Positions 1-8,537 of a DNA stretch of 50,212 bases are shown one piece after another (position 1 is the stretch's first letter; each line of letters begins with the position of its first letter). The stretch is taken from contig NZ_JAJOYU010000033.1 in assembly GCF_021290985.1 (NCBI RefSeq), forward strand, positions 1 through 50,212, given 5' to 3'. The notes beneath the pieces were generated by a model that searched no databases, was not told the origin of the DNA, and saw only the letters and a program-made list of their open reading frames with translations. This DNA comes from Rheinheimera soli (GTDB taxonomy: Bacteria; Pseudomonadota; Gammaproteobacteria; Enterobacterales; Alteromonadaceae). Made by a program: the position numbers and the translations under genes.

Positions 1-282
1 GGGTTCGGTACAGCCAAGAATTGCAAGCTGGCCCGAAGGTAGCCTAAGCGGAACTTCGATGAAGTAATTATCTATTTGGGTAAGAGGCAGTTCTAATTCA
101 AATATTTTTACGCTGACACTGACTTCTTGAGGTTTCTGGGTGTGAATGACAACAATACCGTCAGCAGCCCGATAACGATTTTCTATGTCTTCATCTGTGA
201 TAGTTTCAGGAATTGGCGGGCAAAGCTCTAGGTCAATGAAATAGAACTGACAGTAGTCGGCGAAGATTTTCATGGTCACCAT
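1..282 (-). CDS. Unknown protein, C-terminus cut by window edge
   Basis: An open frame on the minus strand runs from an ATG at 282 off the left window edge without a stop, giving about 94 residues (MVTMKIFADYCQFYFIDLE...). AAGGAAG lies 4-5 bases before the ATG at 282, which favours that start over the in-frame ATG at 273. The protein has no signal peptide or membrane segment. It is acidic, with alternating beta-like hydrophobic stretches. I do not recognise the family. The small soluble character would fit an immunity or inhibitor protein, but nothing visible proves this. The frame uses ordinary codons throughout, so I believe it is a real gene. Confidence 0.6.
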   Translation of the reverse strand, partial: MVTMKIFADYCQFYFIDLELCPPIPETITDEDIENRYRAADGIVVIHTQKPQEVSVSVKIFELELPLTQIDNYFIEVPLRLPSGQLAILGCTEP

Positions 283-314
283 AGTTCTTCCTTGAGTGTC
301 TAACATTTATATAT

Positions 315-429
315 TGTGCCGGCACGCTTTCTATGGTTTTACCAGATAACCGACCTGCATTAATCCATTGATAAAAAACATGAATTCTAAATAACTACCG
401 CGCAATCCGGCCAAAAGCGTACCGGCACA
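315..429. repeat. Inverted repeat, 16-bp arms about 83 bp apart
   Basis: The left arm at 315-330 (TGTGCCGGCACGCTTT) and the right arm at 414-429 (AAAGCGTACCGGCACA) are reverse complements with one mismatch. The left arm also contains the self-palindrome GTGCCGGCAC. The arms flank an AT-rich centre with no reading frame. It could be a small non-autonomous element, a regulator site or a hairpin in the leader of the upstream gene. No target duplication is obvious. Confidence 0.5.
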
Positions 430-653
430 GTATTACTTTTTTCTTGCCTGTTATTTTTAAGATGGACCACTTTAAGTTTCTAAATTAGAGTCTTTTTCTT
501 TCTTCAGCAACAAATAAATGTGCCTGTGTATTTTGTCAAAACGTGCCTGTTTTTTGATAAAGTAAATAACACTGTGTATTCGTCCATATGTGCAGCGAAA
601 GTCGGCAGTTGACACGCCACCAACATTAAGATTCACGTTTTTTAAGATTGACA

Positions 654-681
654 TGCGGGTCGGGCAAGCTCGACCCCTACA
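654..681. repeat. REP-like palindromic extragenic repeat
   Basis: GGGTCG and CGACCC form a stem around GGCAAGCT, and CCCCTACA lies on one flank. The CCCCTAC border is shared with the larger repeat at 6405-6503, so both probably belong to one dispersed extragenic family. Confidence 0.55.
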
Positions 682-919
682 GTGTTTTTTTATTTCAGTT
701 GGCTTCATCTGCTCCTTGCACTATTTCGCAATCCAAGCCCCGGCCCAATCAGGCGAAGCCCTTTCACAATTTATTTATCCGCCTAACGTTTTTTCACACA
801 AAAGCCTGTTGCGCCGAATTGCCTTGGTATCAACCACAAATTCATGTTTCTATAAAAGCATCGGCTAACAGACCAAAGCTTGGTGGTGCAAACCGCCGGC
901 AATATTATCAGGAGTTTTT

Positions 920-1942
920 ATGCGCAAGGGGCAAGTTGCTGTTTTTTATCTCGTCTTTTTTATCGCTTCACTTTTTAGCCAGCAGGTGTTGGCACTCAAT
1001 GAGGTGAAATTACATAAAGATGTTGAGTGGGCTAAGGTGAAGGGTTTTTCGCTGACGACTGATGTCTACAGCCCGCAAAAAGCGGCTAAGCCTTTGCCTG
1101 TGCTGGTGATTTTTCATGGTGGCGGCTGGCTGGTGAATAACAAAAGCATAATGAACGATATGGCACTTTATATGGCAAGCAAGGCTGATCTTGTGGTGGT
1201 GAATATGAACTACCGGCTGCTTGGCGATAATAACAACAGCACCAGGGTCAACGAGATAGTCGAAGATGCACTGGGTGCGGTGCTTTGGGTTAAAGATCAT
1301 ATTAAAGAGTTCGGCGGCGACCCGGCTAAAATTGCTGTGACTGGCGACAGTGCTGGTGGGCATTTGGCGTCCATGGTGATGTTGGCAGGTCGCTCTTTGG
1401 ATTCAAAAGGTTTTACACCACAAAAACAGAAGTTTACTCCAAGTTATCTGCCAAAAGGTAAAACGGCCGAGCAAGTCGCAGCTGCTGATGGTGCCAAAGT
1501 GCAGGCTGTGATCTTAAGTTACACCGCTTTTGATTTACTCGAAAGCGCAAAAGGCGGCTTTGAGACAGCGCAAAACCCGTTCTGGAAATGGAGTAACGCC
1601 AGTCCACGTGGCTTGTTTGGCGCAGGCATCAGCTATGATAGCCATGAACAGTATTACAAAGCTGTATCGCCGCTTTATCTGTTGCCACAAGATGGTTACA
1701 AACTGCCGCCTCAGTTTGTACTGCTCGGCAGTGAAGATGGCCTGACCACACCTGAAGTTGCAAGTGGTTATGTCAACTTACTCAAAACGGCAGGACAGCA
1801 GGTGGAATTTAAAATTTATCAAGGCAAAGGCCACGGCTTTCTTGATAGCGGTTGTAACGACTACACCAAGGGCTGCTTTAAAGATTTGGCCACACCTACT
1901 TTAGATGACATGATTAAGTTTTTGAATTCAGTGTTTAAATAG
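920..1942 (+). CDS. Secreted alpha/beta-hydrolase, esterase/lipase family
   Basis: A 340-residue serine hydrolase of the HSL/BD-FAE-like esterase group. The start ATG at 920 follows AGGAG. Residues 1-26 form a signal peptide ending near VLALNE, so the enzyme acts in the periplasm or outside. HGGGW at about residues 65-69 is the oxyanion-hole motif. GDSAGG at about 140-145 carries the nucleophile serine. GKGHGF near residue 310 carries the catalytic histidine, with an acid expected in the GSEDGL region. The natural substrate is unknown; short-chain or sugar esters are typical of the family. It stands alone on the plus strand, upstream of and in the same direction as the sugar-oxidation unit at 3199-6379, but the minus-strand thioredoxin gene separates them. 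Confidence 0.85.
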   Translation: MRKGQVAVFYLVFFIASLFSQQVLALNEVKLHKDVEWAKVKGFSLTTDVYSPQKAAKPLPVLVIFHGGGWLVNNKSIMNDMALYMASKADLVVVNMNYRLLGDNNNSTRVNEIVEDALGAVLWVKDHIKEFGGDPAKIAVTGDSAGGHLASMVMLAGRSLDSKGFTPQKQKFTPSYLPKGKTAEQVAAADGAKVQAVILSYTAFDLLESAKGGFETAQNPFWKWSNASPRGLFGAGISYDSHEQYYKAVSPLYLLPQDGYKLPPQFVLLGSEDGLTTPEVASGYVNLLKTAGQQVEFKIYQGKGHGFLDSGCNDYTKGCFKDLATPTLDDMIKFLNSVFK

Positions 1943-2001
1943 ACCGGTATTCTACTAAGCAAAGGTGGCACCGCACTGTGCCACCTGCAACTTAATCCAC
2001 C

Positions 2002-2937
2002 TTACTGCAGCTGCTTGACTATTTGCTGCGGGTTTGAAAAGTCACTGATTTCAGCTACTTTTTTGCCATCTTTTAGTTTCAGCAGCACAGGAATAGTTCG
2101 AACGTTAAAGTGCTGAAATAACACTCCGTAACTATCAATCTGAAAAGGGACTTTCATCTGATACAGAGCATTAAATTCAGCCAAGGCTTTGTCGTCTGTC
2201 CACAAATGATTCACCACCCCACTCCAGTTTTTTTGCGGTAACAAAGCGGCCAGTTGGTTTAAGCCAGCTTGGGCATCCTTACATTGTTTTGCCATTTCAG
2301 GTCTGGACTCAGCCAGATACCAGTCGCACCAGGTGGCGGTAAAAAACACCAGTTGCTCACCACTCTGATACTTAGCTAACAGCTTTTGTTGAGCTGCATC
2401 ACTCAACTTTGAGGTTGCCGTTTCGGCAGGTAACTGCTGACCTTGCGCCAGCCGACTGATAAAACCATCCAATACAGAGTCCGACTCATGGGAGCTGTAC
2501 AGCTTTTCGCCTTTAGGGTTTAACAGCACAGAATAAGGTGTGCCCACTAAACCCATAGCCAAAGCCAACTGCCCCTGCTGATCCAGATAAATTGGCATAG
2601 TGAGTCCAAAGCGCTGCTGTACCTTGCTGATCTCCTGACGTTTTTCGTTGATATTAATATTCACGGCTACAAAGTTCACTTTATCGCCATAGTCTTGATA
2701 GAGCTTTTCAAAATGCGGCATTTGCTCCATACAAGGCTGACACCAGCTGGCCCAAAACTTGATATATATGGGTTTGTTTTGGTCGAGACTGGCTAATGCA
2801 AAAGGCTGAAGGGTTTTAAATTGTTGCAACTGCACTGTTTTATAGTCAGGTGACATCTTAGAGTCAGGTGATTGCGCCCAACCGGAAAAGGCCAGGCACA
2901 CCAACACAGGCAGCATAAAACGGACTAACTTAGGCAT
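2002..2937 (-). CDS. Exported TlpA-like protein with two thioredoxin folds
   Basis: A 311-residue protein counted from the ATG at 2937, which has AAGGAGAG just upstream. An open extension to 3009 has no such site. Residues 1-21 are a signal peptide. The first domain (about 30-165) is a TlpA/ResA-type thioredoxin fold with the active site WASWCQPC, suited to disulfide reduction or isomerisation in the periplasm. The second domain (about 195-311) is also thioredoxin-like, with TATWCDWY in the active-site position. The second cysteine is lost there, although a further Cys follows a few residues later (KQC). FNVRTIPVLL supplies the cis-proline loop. The substrate is unknown. It is convergent with the hydrolase at 1942. 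Confidence 0.8.
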   Translation of the reverse strand: MPKLVRFMLPVLVCLAFSGWAQSPDSKMSPDYKTVQLQQFKTLQPFALASLDQNKPIYIKFWASWCQPCMEQMPHFEKLYQDYGDKVNFVAVNININEKRQEISKVQQRFGLTMPIYLDQQGQLALAMGLVGTPYSVLLNPKGEKLYSSHESDSVLDGFISRLAQGQQLPAETATSKLSDAAQQKLLAKYQSGEQLVFFTATWCDWYLAESRPEMAKQCKDAQAGLNQLAALLPQKNWSGVVNHLWTDDKALAEFNALYQMKVPFQIDSYGVLFQHFNVRTIPVLLKLKDGKKVAEISDFSNPQQIVKQLQ

Positions 2938-3198
2938 CAGAACTCTCCTTGAAAAAACTTTGCACAGTCTGACACTCGCTGCAGCTTTTGCCTTGTATAT
3001 TTGCGACAACTTTTTCTGCTTGCTAAGGACAACTTCAACTCAGCGCATGCATTAGCAGTTGCAACTCAAAAAATAAAAACAGAGCTTGCTTTCTGTTGCC
3101 GATACTTGCTTTTATAGAGCAACAATGAAACCGATTACAGCAAACTGAATCAAAAAATAATGCCAGCAGAGCATTGAACAGACAGCAGGAGTAACAAC

Positions 3199-3906
3199 TT
3201 GATTTTATCTATAAAAAATAACGCATTAGCAGCATTTACTCTTATTTTTGCTATGAGCCTGCCCGCCTTCGCCGCCGACAATCAACTTACGGCACAGGAA
3301 AAAGCAGACGGCTGGCAGTTGTTGTTTAATGGCAAAGACCTATCCCAGTGGCGTACTTTTAAACATCCCACAGTGAACGAGAAGTGGCAAATTGAAGATA
3401 GTGCTATAGCTCTGACTGCAGGTGGTGGCGGCGACTTAATCAGTAAAAAAAGTTACAAAAACTTTGAACTGACACTCGACTGGAAAATTTCGGAAGTGGG
3501 CAACAGCGGCATTCTTATTCTGGCTGATGAAAAAGGCAAATACATATACTCCCACGCGCCAGAAATTCAAATTCTGGATAACGAGCGCCACCCGGACAAC
3601 AAGCTCGACACCCACCTCTCCGGATCTTTGTACGACATGATTGCCTCCCCTGTGGCTTCTCACAAAAAAGCAGGTGAATGGAACAGCGCTAAAATCCGTC
3701 TGGAGAATTCTGCTTTAACTGTCTGGCAAAATGATGTGCTAACGGTAAAAGTGACCATAGGCAGCGATGAATGGAACAGCCTGATTGCCAACAGCAAGTT
3801 TGCCAACTGGCCTGGTTTTGCCAAAGCCAAAGCAGGCCATATAGGTTTGCAGGATCATGGTGATAAGGTCTGGTTCAAAAATATCAAAATTAAAGAGCTG
3901 AACTGA
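3199..3906 (+). CDS. DUF1080 family protein, likely 3-keto-glycoside hydrolase
   Basis: A 235-residue secreted protein that starts at TTG 3199, seven bases after AGGAG. Residues 1-25 are a signal peptide ending PAFAA. The rest is a single DUF1080 (PF06439) jelly-roll domain with the typical sequence GWQLLFNGKDLSQW near the N-terminus, then ENSGI/GNSGIL-like and PEIQILDNERHPD motifs. Members of this family cleave glycosides that have been oxidised at C3 of the sugar, and the name 3-keto-disaccharide hydrolase is in use. Its stop overlaps the ATG of the GMC oxidoreductase (TGATG), so the two are translationally coupled. The neighbour would supply the 3-keto substrate. The function is inferred from family and context. 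Confidence 0.85.
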   Translation: MILSIKNNALAAFTLIFAMSLPAFAADNQLTAQEKADGWQLLFNGKDLSQWRTFKHPTVNEKWQIEDSAIALTAGGGGDLISKKSYKNFELTLDWKISEVGNSGILILADEKGKYIYSHAPEIQILDNERHPDNKLDTHLSGSLYDMIASPVASHKKAGEWNSAKIRLENSALTVWQNDVLTVKVTIGSDEWNSLIANSKFANWPGFAKAKAGHIGLQDHGDKVWFKNIKIKELN

Positions 3907-5585
3907 TGAAAGATTTTGACTTTGAAGTACTGGTGGTTGGGTCCGGCGCTGGTGGTTCCATGGCGGCTTATGAGCTGACAAAAGCAGGCCATAAAGTGCT
4001 GATGCTCGAAGCTGGGCGGGATTACAACCCAAAAACTGAGACCCCTATGTTTAAACGCAATGGTGAAGCCCCCTTGATGGGCGCGGGCAATAAAGATAAA
4101 GACTTTGGTTTTTACGACGCCACAGTAGACGGCGGCTGGCAAGTACCAGACGAGCCTTATACAGCAGCAGAAAACTCTGAATTTTTGTGGTGGCGCTCCC
4201 GTATGTTAGGTGGCCGCACCAATCACTGGGGCCGCTATTCTTTACGCTTTAGTGAACATGATTTTAAAGGAAAAAGCCGTGATGGTTTAGGGGCAGACTG
4301 GCCTTTTGACTACGACGACATTGCGCCCTGGTACGATAAAACCGAAGCTTTAGTCGGCGTCTGTGGCACCAATACCGGGCTGGATGATATGCCGCCTTCA
4401 TCCGATGGCATATTACAACCGCCGCCTAAGCCACGTATTACTGAGCTTTTAATAGCTGCCGCTGCGAATAAGTTAGGCATTCCTTCAGCGCCTATGCACC
4501 GCGCCGTATTAACCCGGCCTTTAGATAGCAGAGCCGCTTGTTTTTATGCCACTCCTTGTGGTCATGGTTGCTCTATTGGTGCCGCTTTTCAAACCACTAC
4601 TTCGCTTATTCCTATGGCCAGAGCTACAGGCAATTTGCAGGTGATCACTGATGCGATGGTGAAGTCAGTCGATACTGACGAAAATGGCAAAGTGACAGGT
4701 GTCAGTTATGTCGATAAAAAAACCGCTACTGTGCACCAACTCAAAGCCAAAGTAGTGATATTGGCCGCCAGTGCCTGCGAATCAGCCCGCTTGTTGTTAA
4801 ATTCCAAATCAACACGTTTTCCAAATGGTCTGGCCAATTCCTCAGGACAGGTCGGTAAAAACCTGATGGATTCCACTGGTGCCAATATCGGCGCTATGGT
4901 GCCAGCCCTGCAAGGTCGCCCGGCGTATAACGAAGATGGTCATACCGCCAATCATTTATTTATTCCATGGTGGGGCCATAAAGCGCAGGAACGTAAAGAG
5001 CTGGATTTCCCCCGGGGTTATCACTTTGAAATTGGTGCCCGCTTCCGTGAACCAGGAGCTGGTATAGAAGGTAATGTGCAAGGCTATGGCCTTGAATTAA
5101 AACGTCAGGTGAAACACAACTACGGTGCTTATGTAGGTTTTGCCCTGCGTGGAGAAATGGTGCCTAACGAGTTTTGTTATATGGATATAGATCCTGAAGT
5201 GAAAGACAAATGGGGTATTCCTGTTGCACGTTTTCACTGGAAATGGTCAGAGCATGAACTGAAACAAGTAGAACATGGCCTGAAAACCGCTCAAGCTATT
5301 TTTGCCGAAATGGGTGTTACCTTGAGTGAATTGCCAACTCCAGAGCAGGCCATTTTAAAAGGTGGCGAAATTATTCATGAAGTGGGCACCACCCGCATGG
5401 GCGCATCACCAAAAGACTCAGTCACCAACCAATGGGGCCAAAGCTGGGACTGTCCTAACCTCTTTGTGATGGATGGTGGTGTCTTTGCGTCTAACCCCCA
5501 CAAAAACTGCACCCTGACCATTATGACGCTGGCCATGCGCAACTCATCCTGGTTGTCAGCTCAGTTAAAACAAGGAGCGATCTGA
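3906..5585 (+). CDS. GMC-family FAD oxidoreductase, likely glycoside 3-dehydrogenase large subunit
   Basis: A 559-residue flavoprotein. The N-terminal dinucleotide-binding motif VVGSGAGGSMAAYEL lies at residues 10-24 and binds FAD. GGRTNHWGRYSLRF, HEVGTTRMG (about 490) and NPHKNCTLTIMTLAMR (about 529-544) are the conserved blocks of gluconate/glucoside dehydrogenases, with His and Asn as the catalytic pair. There is no signal peptide of its own. Such subunits are exported as a complex with the Tat-carrying small subunit encoded next, with which its stop overlaps (TGATG). The likely reaction is oxidation of a sugar or glycoside at C3 in the periplasm, passing electrons to the respiratory chain. 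No cytochrome c subunit is encoded here, so the acceptor must come from elsewhere. Gluconate or sorbitol-type substrates remain possible. Confidence 0.87.
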   Translation: MKDFDFEVLVVGSGAGGSMAAYELTKAGHKVLMLEAGRDYNPKTETPMFKRNGEAPLMGAGNKDKDFGFYDATVDGGWQVPDEPYTAAENSEFLWWRSRMLGGRTNHWGRYSLRFSEHDFKGKSRDGLGADWPFDYDDIAPWYDKTEALVGVCGTNTGLDDMPPSSDGILQPPPKPRITELLIAAAANKLGIPSAPMHRAVLTRPLDSRAACFYATPCGHGCSIGAAFQTTTSLIPMARATGNLQVITDAMVKSVDTDENGKVTGVSYVDKKTATVHQLKAKVVILAASACESARLLLNSKSTRFPNGLANSSGQVGKNLMDSTGANIGAMVPALQGRPAYNEDGHTANHLFIPWWGHKAQERKELDFPRGYHFEIGARFREPGAGIEGNVQGYGLELKRQVKHNYGAYVGFALRGEMVPNEFCYMDIDPEVKDKWGIPVARFHWKWSEHELKQVEHGLKTAQAIFAEMGVTLSELPTPEQAILKGGEIIHEVGTTRMGASPKDSVTNQWGQSWDCPNLFVMDGGVFASNPHKNCTLTIMTLAMRNSSWLSAQLKQGAI

Positions 5586-6379
5586 TGGCCAAAGATCAAA
5601 ACAACACAGTGGATCAGCAAGAGATGCAGTACAAATCCGGCATAACAAGACGCGATTCGTTAAAACTGATGATGGCCTTAGCAGCCAGCGCTTTGTTACC
5701 TGCAGCTTTAACAGGCTGCGACAGTGCGCCAGTCAGTAAAACGGATGTGGGAGCAGGCGTAGCAAAAGCCAGTACTGAACATTGGCCTGATCTGAAATTA
5801 TCTCCAATCACTGCAACAGGTTATGGCAAAGATCCAAACTTAATTCTGCCGCCAGAATCGCCCTGGCCTTTAACTTTAACTCAGGCGCAACTGAGCTTAG
5901 TGGCTGTACTGTCGGATATTCTGGTACCGCGGGAAGGCAGTGTGCCAAGTGCCTCTGAAGTGCATGTGCCAGCTGTGGTGGATGAATGGGTCAGCGCCCC
6001 TTACGAGCGTCAGCAAGAAGACAGAGTGACTATTTTGTCGGCTCTGGCCTGGATAGACGATGAAGCTCAGATGCGTTTTGACAATACCTTTGTTGCTCTG
6101 GATAAAACCCAGAGAAAAGCCATTATGGACGATATTGCTTATGACATAGCAGAAACTCCGGCCCAGTTTAAGCGCATAGCCACAGCCTTTGGCCGCTTTC
6201 GCGCTTTAGTTCTGGCTGCGTTTTTCTGCACGCCTGAGGGGACAAAAGATATAGGCTATCTCGGCAATGTGCCTATAGGCGGCGATTATCCTGGCCCCAC
6301 AAAAGAAGCATACGAGCACTTAGATAAGGTACTGGCGGATTTAGGCTTAACTGAATACGCCTATCCAATTCAGGCATGA
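5585..6379 (+). CDS. Gluconate 2-dehydrogenase subunit 3 family protein with Tat signal
   Basis: A 264-residue small subunit. The N-terminus carries the twin-arginine motif TRRDSLK at about residues 21-27, a hydrophobic stretch, and then LTGC at about 42-45, which looks like a lipobox. It is therefore probably a Tat-exported lipoprotein. The remainder (about 85-250) matches the Gluconate_2-dh3 family (PF13618), which pairs with GMC-type flavoprotein subunits and ferries them through Tat. The start overlaps the stop of the GMC gene. Together with the DUF1080 hydrolase it forms a three-gene unit with no internal gaps. The repeat at 6405-6503 follows directly. Confidence 0.85.
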   Translation: MAKDQNNTVDQQEMQYKSGITRRDSLKLMMALAASALLPAALTGCDSAPVSKTDVGAGVAKASTEHWPDLKLSPITATGYGKDPNLILPPESPWPLTLTQAQLSLVAVLSDILVPREGSVPSASEVHVPAVVDEWVSAPYERQQEDRVTILSALAWIDDEAQMRFDNTFVALDKTQRKAIMDDIAYDIAETPAQFKRIATAFGRFRALVLAAFFCTPEGTKDIGYLGNVPIGGDYPGPTKEAYEHLDKVLADLGLTEYAYPIQA

Positions 6380-6404
6380 TGGAGCAGCTTGTTGCCATAA
6401 TTAT

Positions 6405-6503
6405 CGTAGGGGCTGTTGCCCCTGCCCTTTTAAACGCACCGCGGTGCATTTCCAATCACGCCGCGGTATCATTCGACGGGCGGGTACAAGACCCGCCCCT
6501 ACG
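6405..6503. repeat. Composite REP-like extragenic repeat of 99 bp
   Basis: The outer arms CGTAGGGG (6405-6412) and CCCCTACG (6496-6503) are exact reverse complements. Inside are three smaller palindromes: GGGCTGTTGCCC, GCACCGCGGTGC, and GGGCGGGT paired with ACCCGCCC around ACAAG. The element lies between the convergent ends of the dehydrogenase operon and the beta-lactamase gene and may also act as a bidirectional terminator. Its borders resemble the repeat at 654-681. Confidence 0.7.
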
Positions 6504-6573
6504 GTTTTAACCGTTCTAACTGGCCTATAGGGCGGATCAGGTTCTTGTAATTCCACTGAGCATAAGATCTGCG

Positions 6574-7383
6574 CTAATTCACTTTCATTGGAGCTGGCAA
6601 AGCACCGATAGACTGCAGTACGTCCCGCACCATGGCTTCTCTTTTATAAAGATCAGCCATTCGATCCGGCGTGTCTATATTCAGCGCAAAAAACACCGGC
6701 CCTGTTGGCCATTCAACATAGCCCACCCACCAGCCAAAACGCCCTTCCCAGCCGGTTTTTGCCCTTAAGATCCAGTCTTTACCTGCTTCGTTCACCAGCA
6801 TGTCTTTCACCAACAACTGATGTTCTTTAGCAAAAGGCAATTGATTCAGATACAGTTTTTGTAAAAACGCTATTTGTTCTTCTGCAGAAATAGCCAGCTT
6901 GCCATCTACCCAGTAGGAGCCTTTGTCTGTTGAAGGGTCGGCATTGCCATAACCTATTTTTTGCAGATACTCACCTGCGCGCTTTTCCCCAATTTGTTTG
7001 GCGAATATCTCATAGACCCAAAGCGCTGAAGTTCGCATCGCTGAGCGTAAGTTCTGATCCTGATTATGGCCTGAGAAACTACGTTCCACTCCATCCCAGC
7101 GAAAGATCTGGAATTCATCTTTTAAAACGCCGGCATCCAGCGCCATTAAGCTATGAGGAATTTTAAAAGTAGAAGCCGGAGACATGCGCTGTTTGGCGCG
7201 CTCTGGATTAAATACCAGCAGTTTGGCAGGTTTTGCCCGCTCATCCGAAATCACCAGCGTGCCTTTGGCGTTAAACTTAGTGAAGGTCGCTTGCCAGTCA
7301 GCAGTTTTTGTTGGCTCTGCTGCACCACAAAGTTGGGCGCAAGCCATTAAAACCAGAGTAGAAACAATTTTTAGAACAGACAC
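6574..7383 (-). CDS. Class D (OXA-type) beta-lactamase
   Basis: A 269-residue serine beta-lactamase read from a GTG at 7383, with AAGGAA a few bases upstream. Residues 1-22 form a signal peptide, so it acts in the periplasm. The OXA motifs are in order: STFK at 71-74 (nucleophile Ser71, carboxylated Lys74), S119-A-L121 at the S-x-V position, YGN at 145-147, KTG at 209-211, followed by FGWWVGYVE. Leu at the third place of S-x-V is unusual and could alter substrate handling or lysine carboxylation. The gene is in plain host sequence with no nearby IS or integron, so it looks like a resident chromosomal enzyme. Its spectrum cannot be told from sequence. Confidence 0.9.
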   Translation of the reverse strand: MSVLKIVSTLVLMACAQLCGAAEPTKTADWQATFTKFNAKGTLVISDERAKPAKLLVFNPERAKQRMSPASTFKIPHSLMALDAGVLKDEFQIFRWDGVERSFSGHNQDQNLRSAMRTSALWVYEIFAKQIGEKRAGEYLQKIGYGNADPSTDKGSYWVDGKLAISAEEQIAFLQKLYLNQLPFAKEHQLLVKDMLVNEAGKDWILRAKTGWEGRFGWWVGYVEWPTGPVFFALNIDTPDRMADLYKREAMVRDVLQSIGALPAPMKVN

Positions 7384-7419
7384 TTTAATTCCTTAAGCAC
7401 TTCATCATTGAACACAAAG

Positions 7420-7986
7420 TTAAAGCCGTAACGAGCCACGAAAACCTCTGACGCCATAATAGGACTGAGCGCCGTTGTGGTAGATAAATACGCGGCCATA
7501 TCGGTAGTCGCCAAAGATAGCGCCATCCAAAGCGCGAATTTCCGTTGGTGTTGCTAACCAGCTGGAGGTTTTACTATCGAAAGGGCCAAACTGCTGCAGA
7601 TAGCGGTAATCATCTTCGGTCAACAACTGAATCCCCATGGCAGCAGCCATATCGATAACGCTGCTGACAGGTTTATGTTCTTTTCTGGCATCCAGAGCTT
7701 CGCGATCAAAACACAAGCTTCTGCGCCCTTTTGGGCTTTCTGTTGCGCAATCAAAAAAAATAAACTCGCCGCTTTGTTCATCAAGCCCTACTACATCGGG
7801 CTCGCCGCCTGTCGCTTCCATTTGGGCAAGGGATTTGAGTTTGACCGGATCAGCTTCCAGCCTGGCCTGAACCTTGGCCCAATCAAGCCCGGCATGACGA
7901 TTTTTGTGTTTTTCAAAGCGTGTTTTTAGCAGCTGGATCAGCGCAGAGTGATCAAAGCTATCCGAATCATCTGACTCTGTTGTCAT
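7420..7986 (-). CDS. DUF4256 domain protein
   Basis: A 188-residue soluble protein of the DUF4256 family: GGEPDVVGLDE, FFDCATESPKGRRSLCFDREALDAR, LTEDDYRYLQQFGPFDSKTSSWL and the GAQSYYGVRGFRG tail are the family's typical blocks. It has no signal peptide and no known activity. Its ATG lies two bases after the stop of the gene at 7988, so the two are probably cotranscribed. The beta-lactamase gene follows 36 bases downstream and could also be read through. Confidence 0.8.
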   Translation of the reverse strand: MTTESDDSDSFDHSALIQLLKTRFEKHKNRHAGLDWAKVQARLEADPVKLKSLAQMEATGGEPDVVGLDEQSGEFIFFDCATESPKGRRSLCFDREALDARKEHKPVSSVIDMAAAMGIQLLTEDDYRYLQQFGPFDSKTSSWLATPTEIRALDGAIFGDYRYGRVFIYHNGAQSYYGVRGFRGSLRL

Positions 7987-7987
7987 T

Positions 7988-8434
7988 TTACAAACCCAGT
8001 ACGGTTTCTAATTTTTTCGTATCAATATGTTTATGCAAACCAGTAAGCGCCTTTGCAACATTAGGGTCAGCAAATAATTCTTTACCTGCAACTTGGCCAA
8101 ATGCATTAAAGCCCTGCTCTACCGCCGCAGCACCTTCGTACTGAATGGCTTTTTTTGCTGGTGTCACGCAGGTTTCTGTCATCAGACGTACAAACATTTC
8201 AGCTGCGGCTTTATTCACAGTATCACGCTGTGCTTCAGTGATATTCGACATGGACGCTACATCGGGATGCAACGCCATCGAAGTAAACATCCATCTCACC
8301 AGCAACGTTTTATCATTTTCTGTTGAGGATTCCACCAGACAACGAGATAAGTCGTCGGAATAAACTCCAGCCTGAGAACTGACTGAAAAGCCAAGCAAAA
8401 CCACTGATATCCATTTTTTCAAATTAATCTGCAT
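7988..8434 (-). CDS. Unknown exported protein
   Basis: A 148-residue protein when read from the ATG at 8434. GGAGA lies seven bases before that codon, while the in-frame ATG at 8446 has nothing comparable. Residues 1-23 form a signal peptide ending SSQAG. The mature part is helical, with two cysteines (about residues 32 and 88 of the mature region) that could form a disulfide. I do not recognise a named family. It overlaps nothing and is followed directly by the DUF4256 gene. Confidence 0.7.
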   Translation of the reverse strand: MQINLKKWISVVLLGFSVSSQAGVYSDDLSRCLVESSTENDKTLLVRWMFTSMALHPDVASMSNITEAQRDTVNKAAAEMFVRLMTETCVTPAKKAIQYEGAAAVEQGFNAFGQVAGKELFADPNVAKALTGLHKHIDTKKLETVLGL

Positions 8435-8537
8435 TTGATTCTCCATTTTAATGAGTTTTGTCTGCCACTATGGCTATGCACTTTTAATGTTTCAGACTTT
8501 CAGCACCAAGTGCCTCAACTAATTCCGCTTCCCTAAA

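Larger units (their letters stand above)
283..919. other. Intergenic region with two inverted repeats, no supported gene
   Basis: This 637-base stretch separates the divergent gene at 282 from the hydrolase at 920. It holds the inverted repeat at 315-429 and the palindromic repeat at 654-681. Short open frames occur on both strands between 472 and 1007, but they run through the repeats, overlap each other and lack convincing ribosome sites. I see no gene in it. Confidence 0.5.

Noticed and set aside
472-1007. Overlapping short frames on both strands before the hydrolase
   Set aside because: They cross a palindromic repeat, overlap each other and lack ribosome sites.
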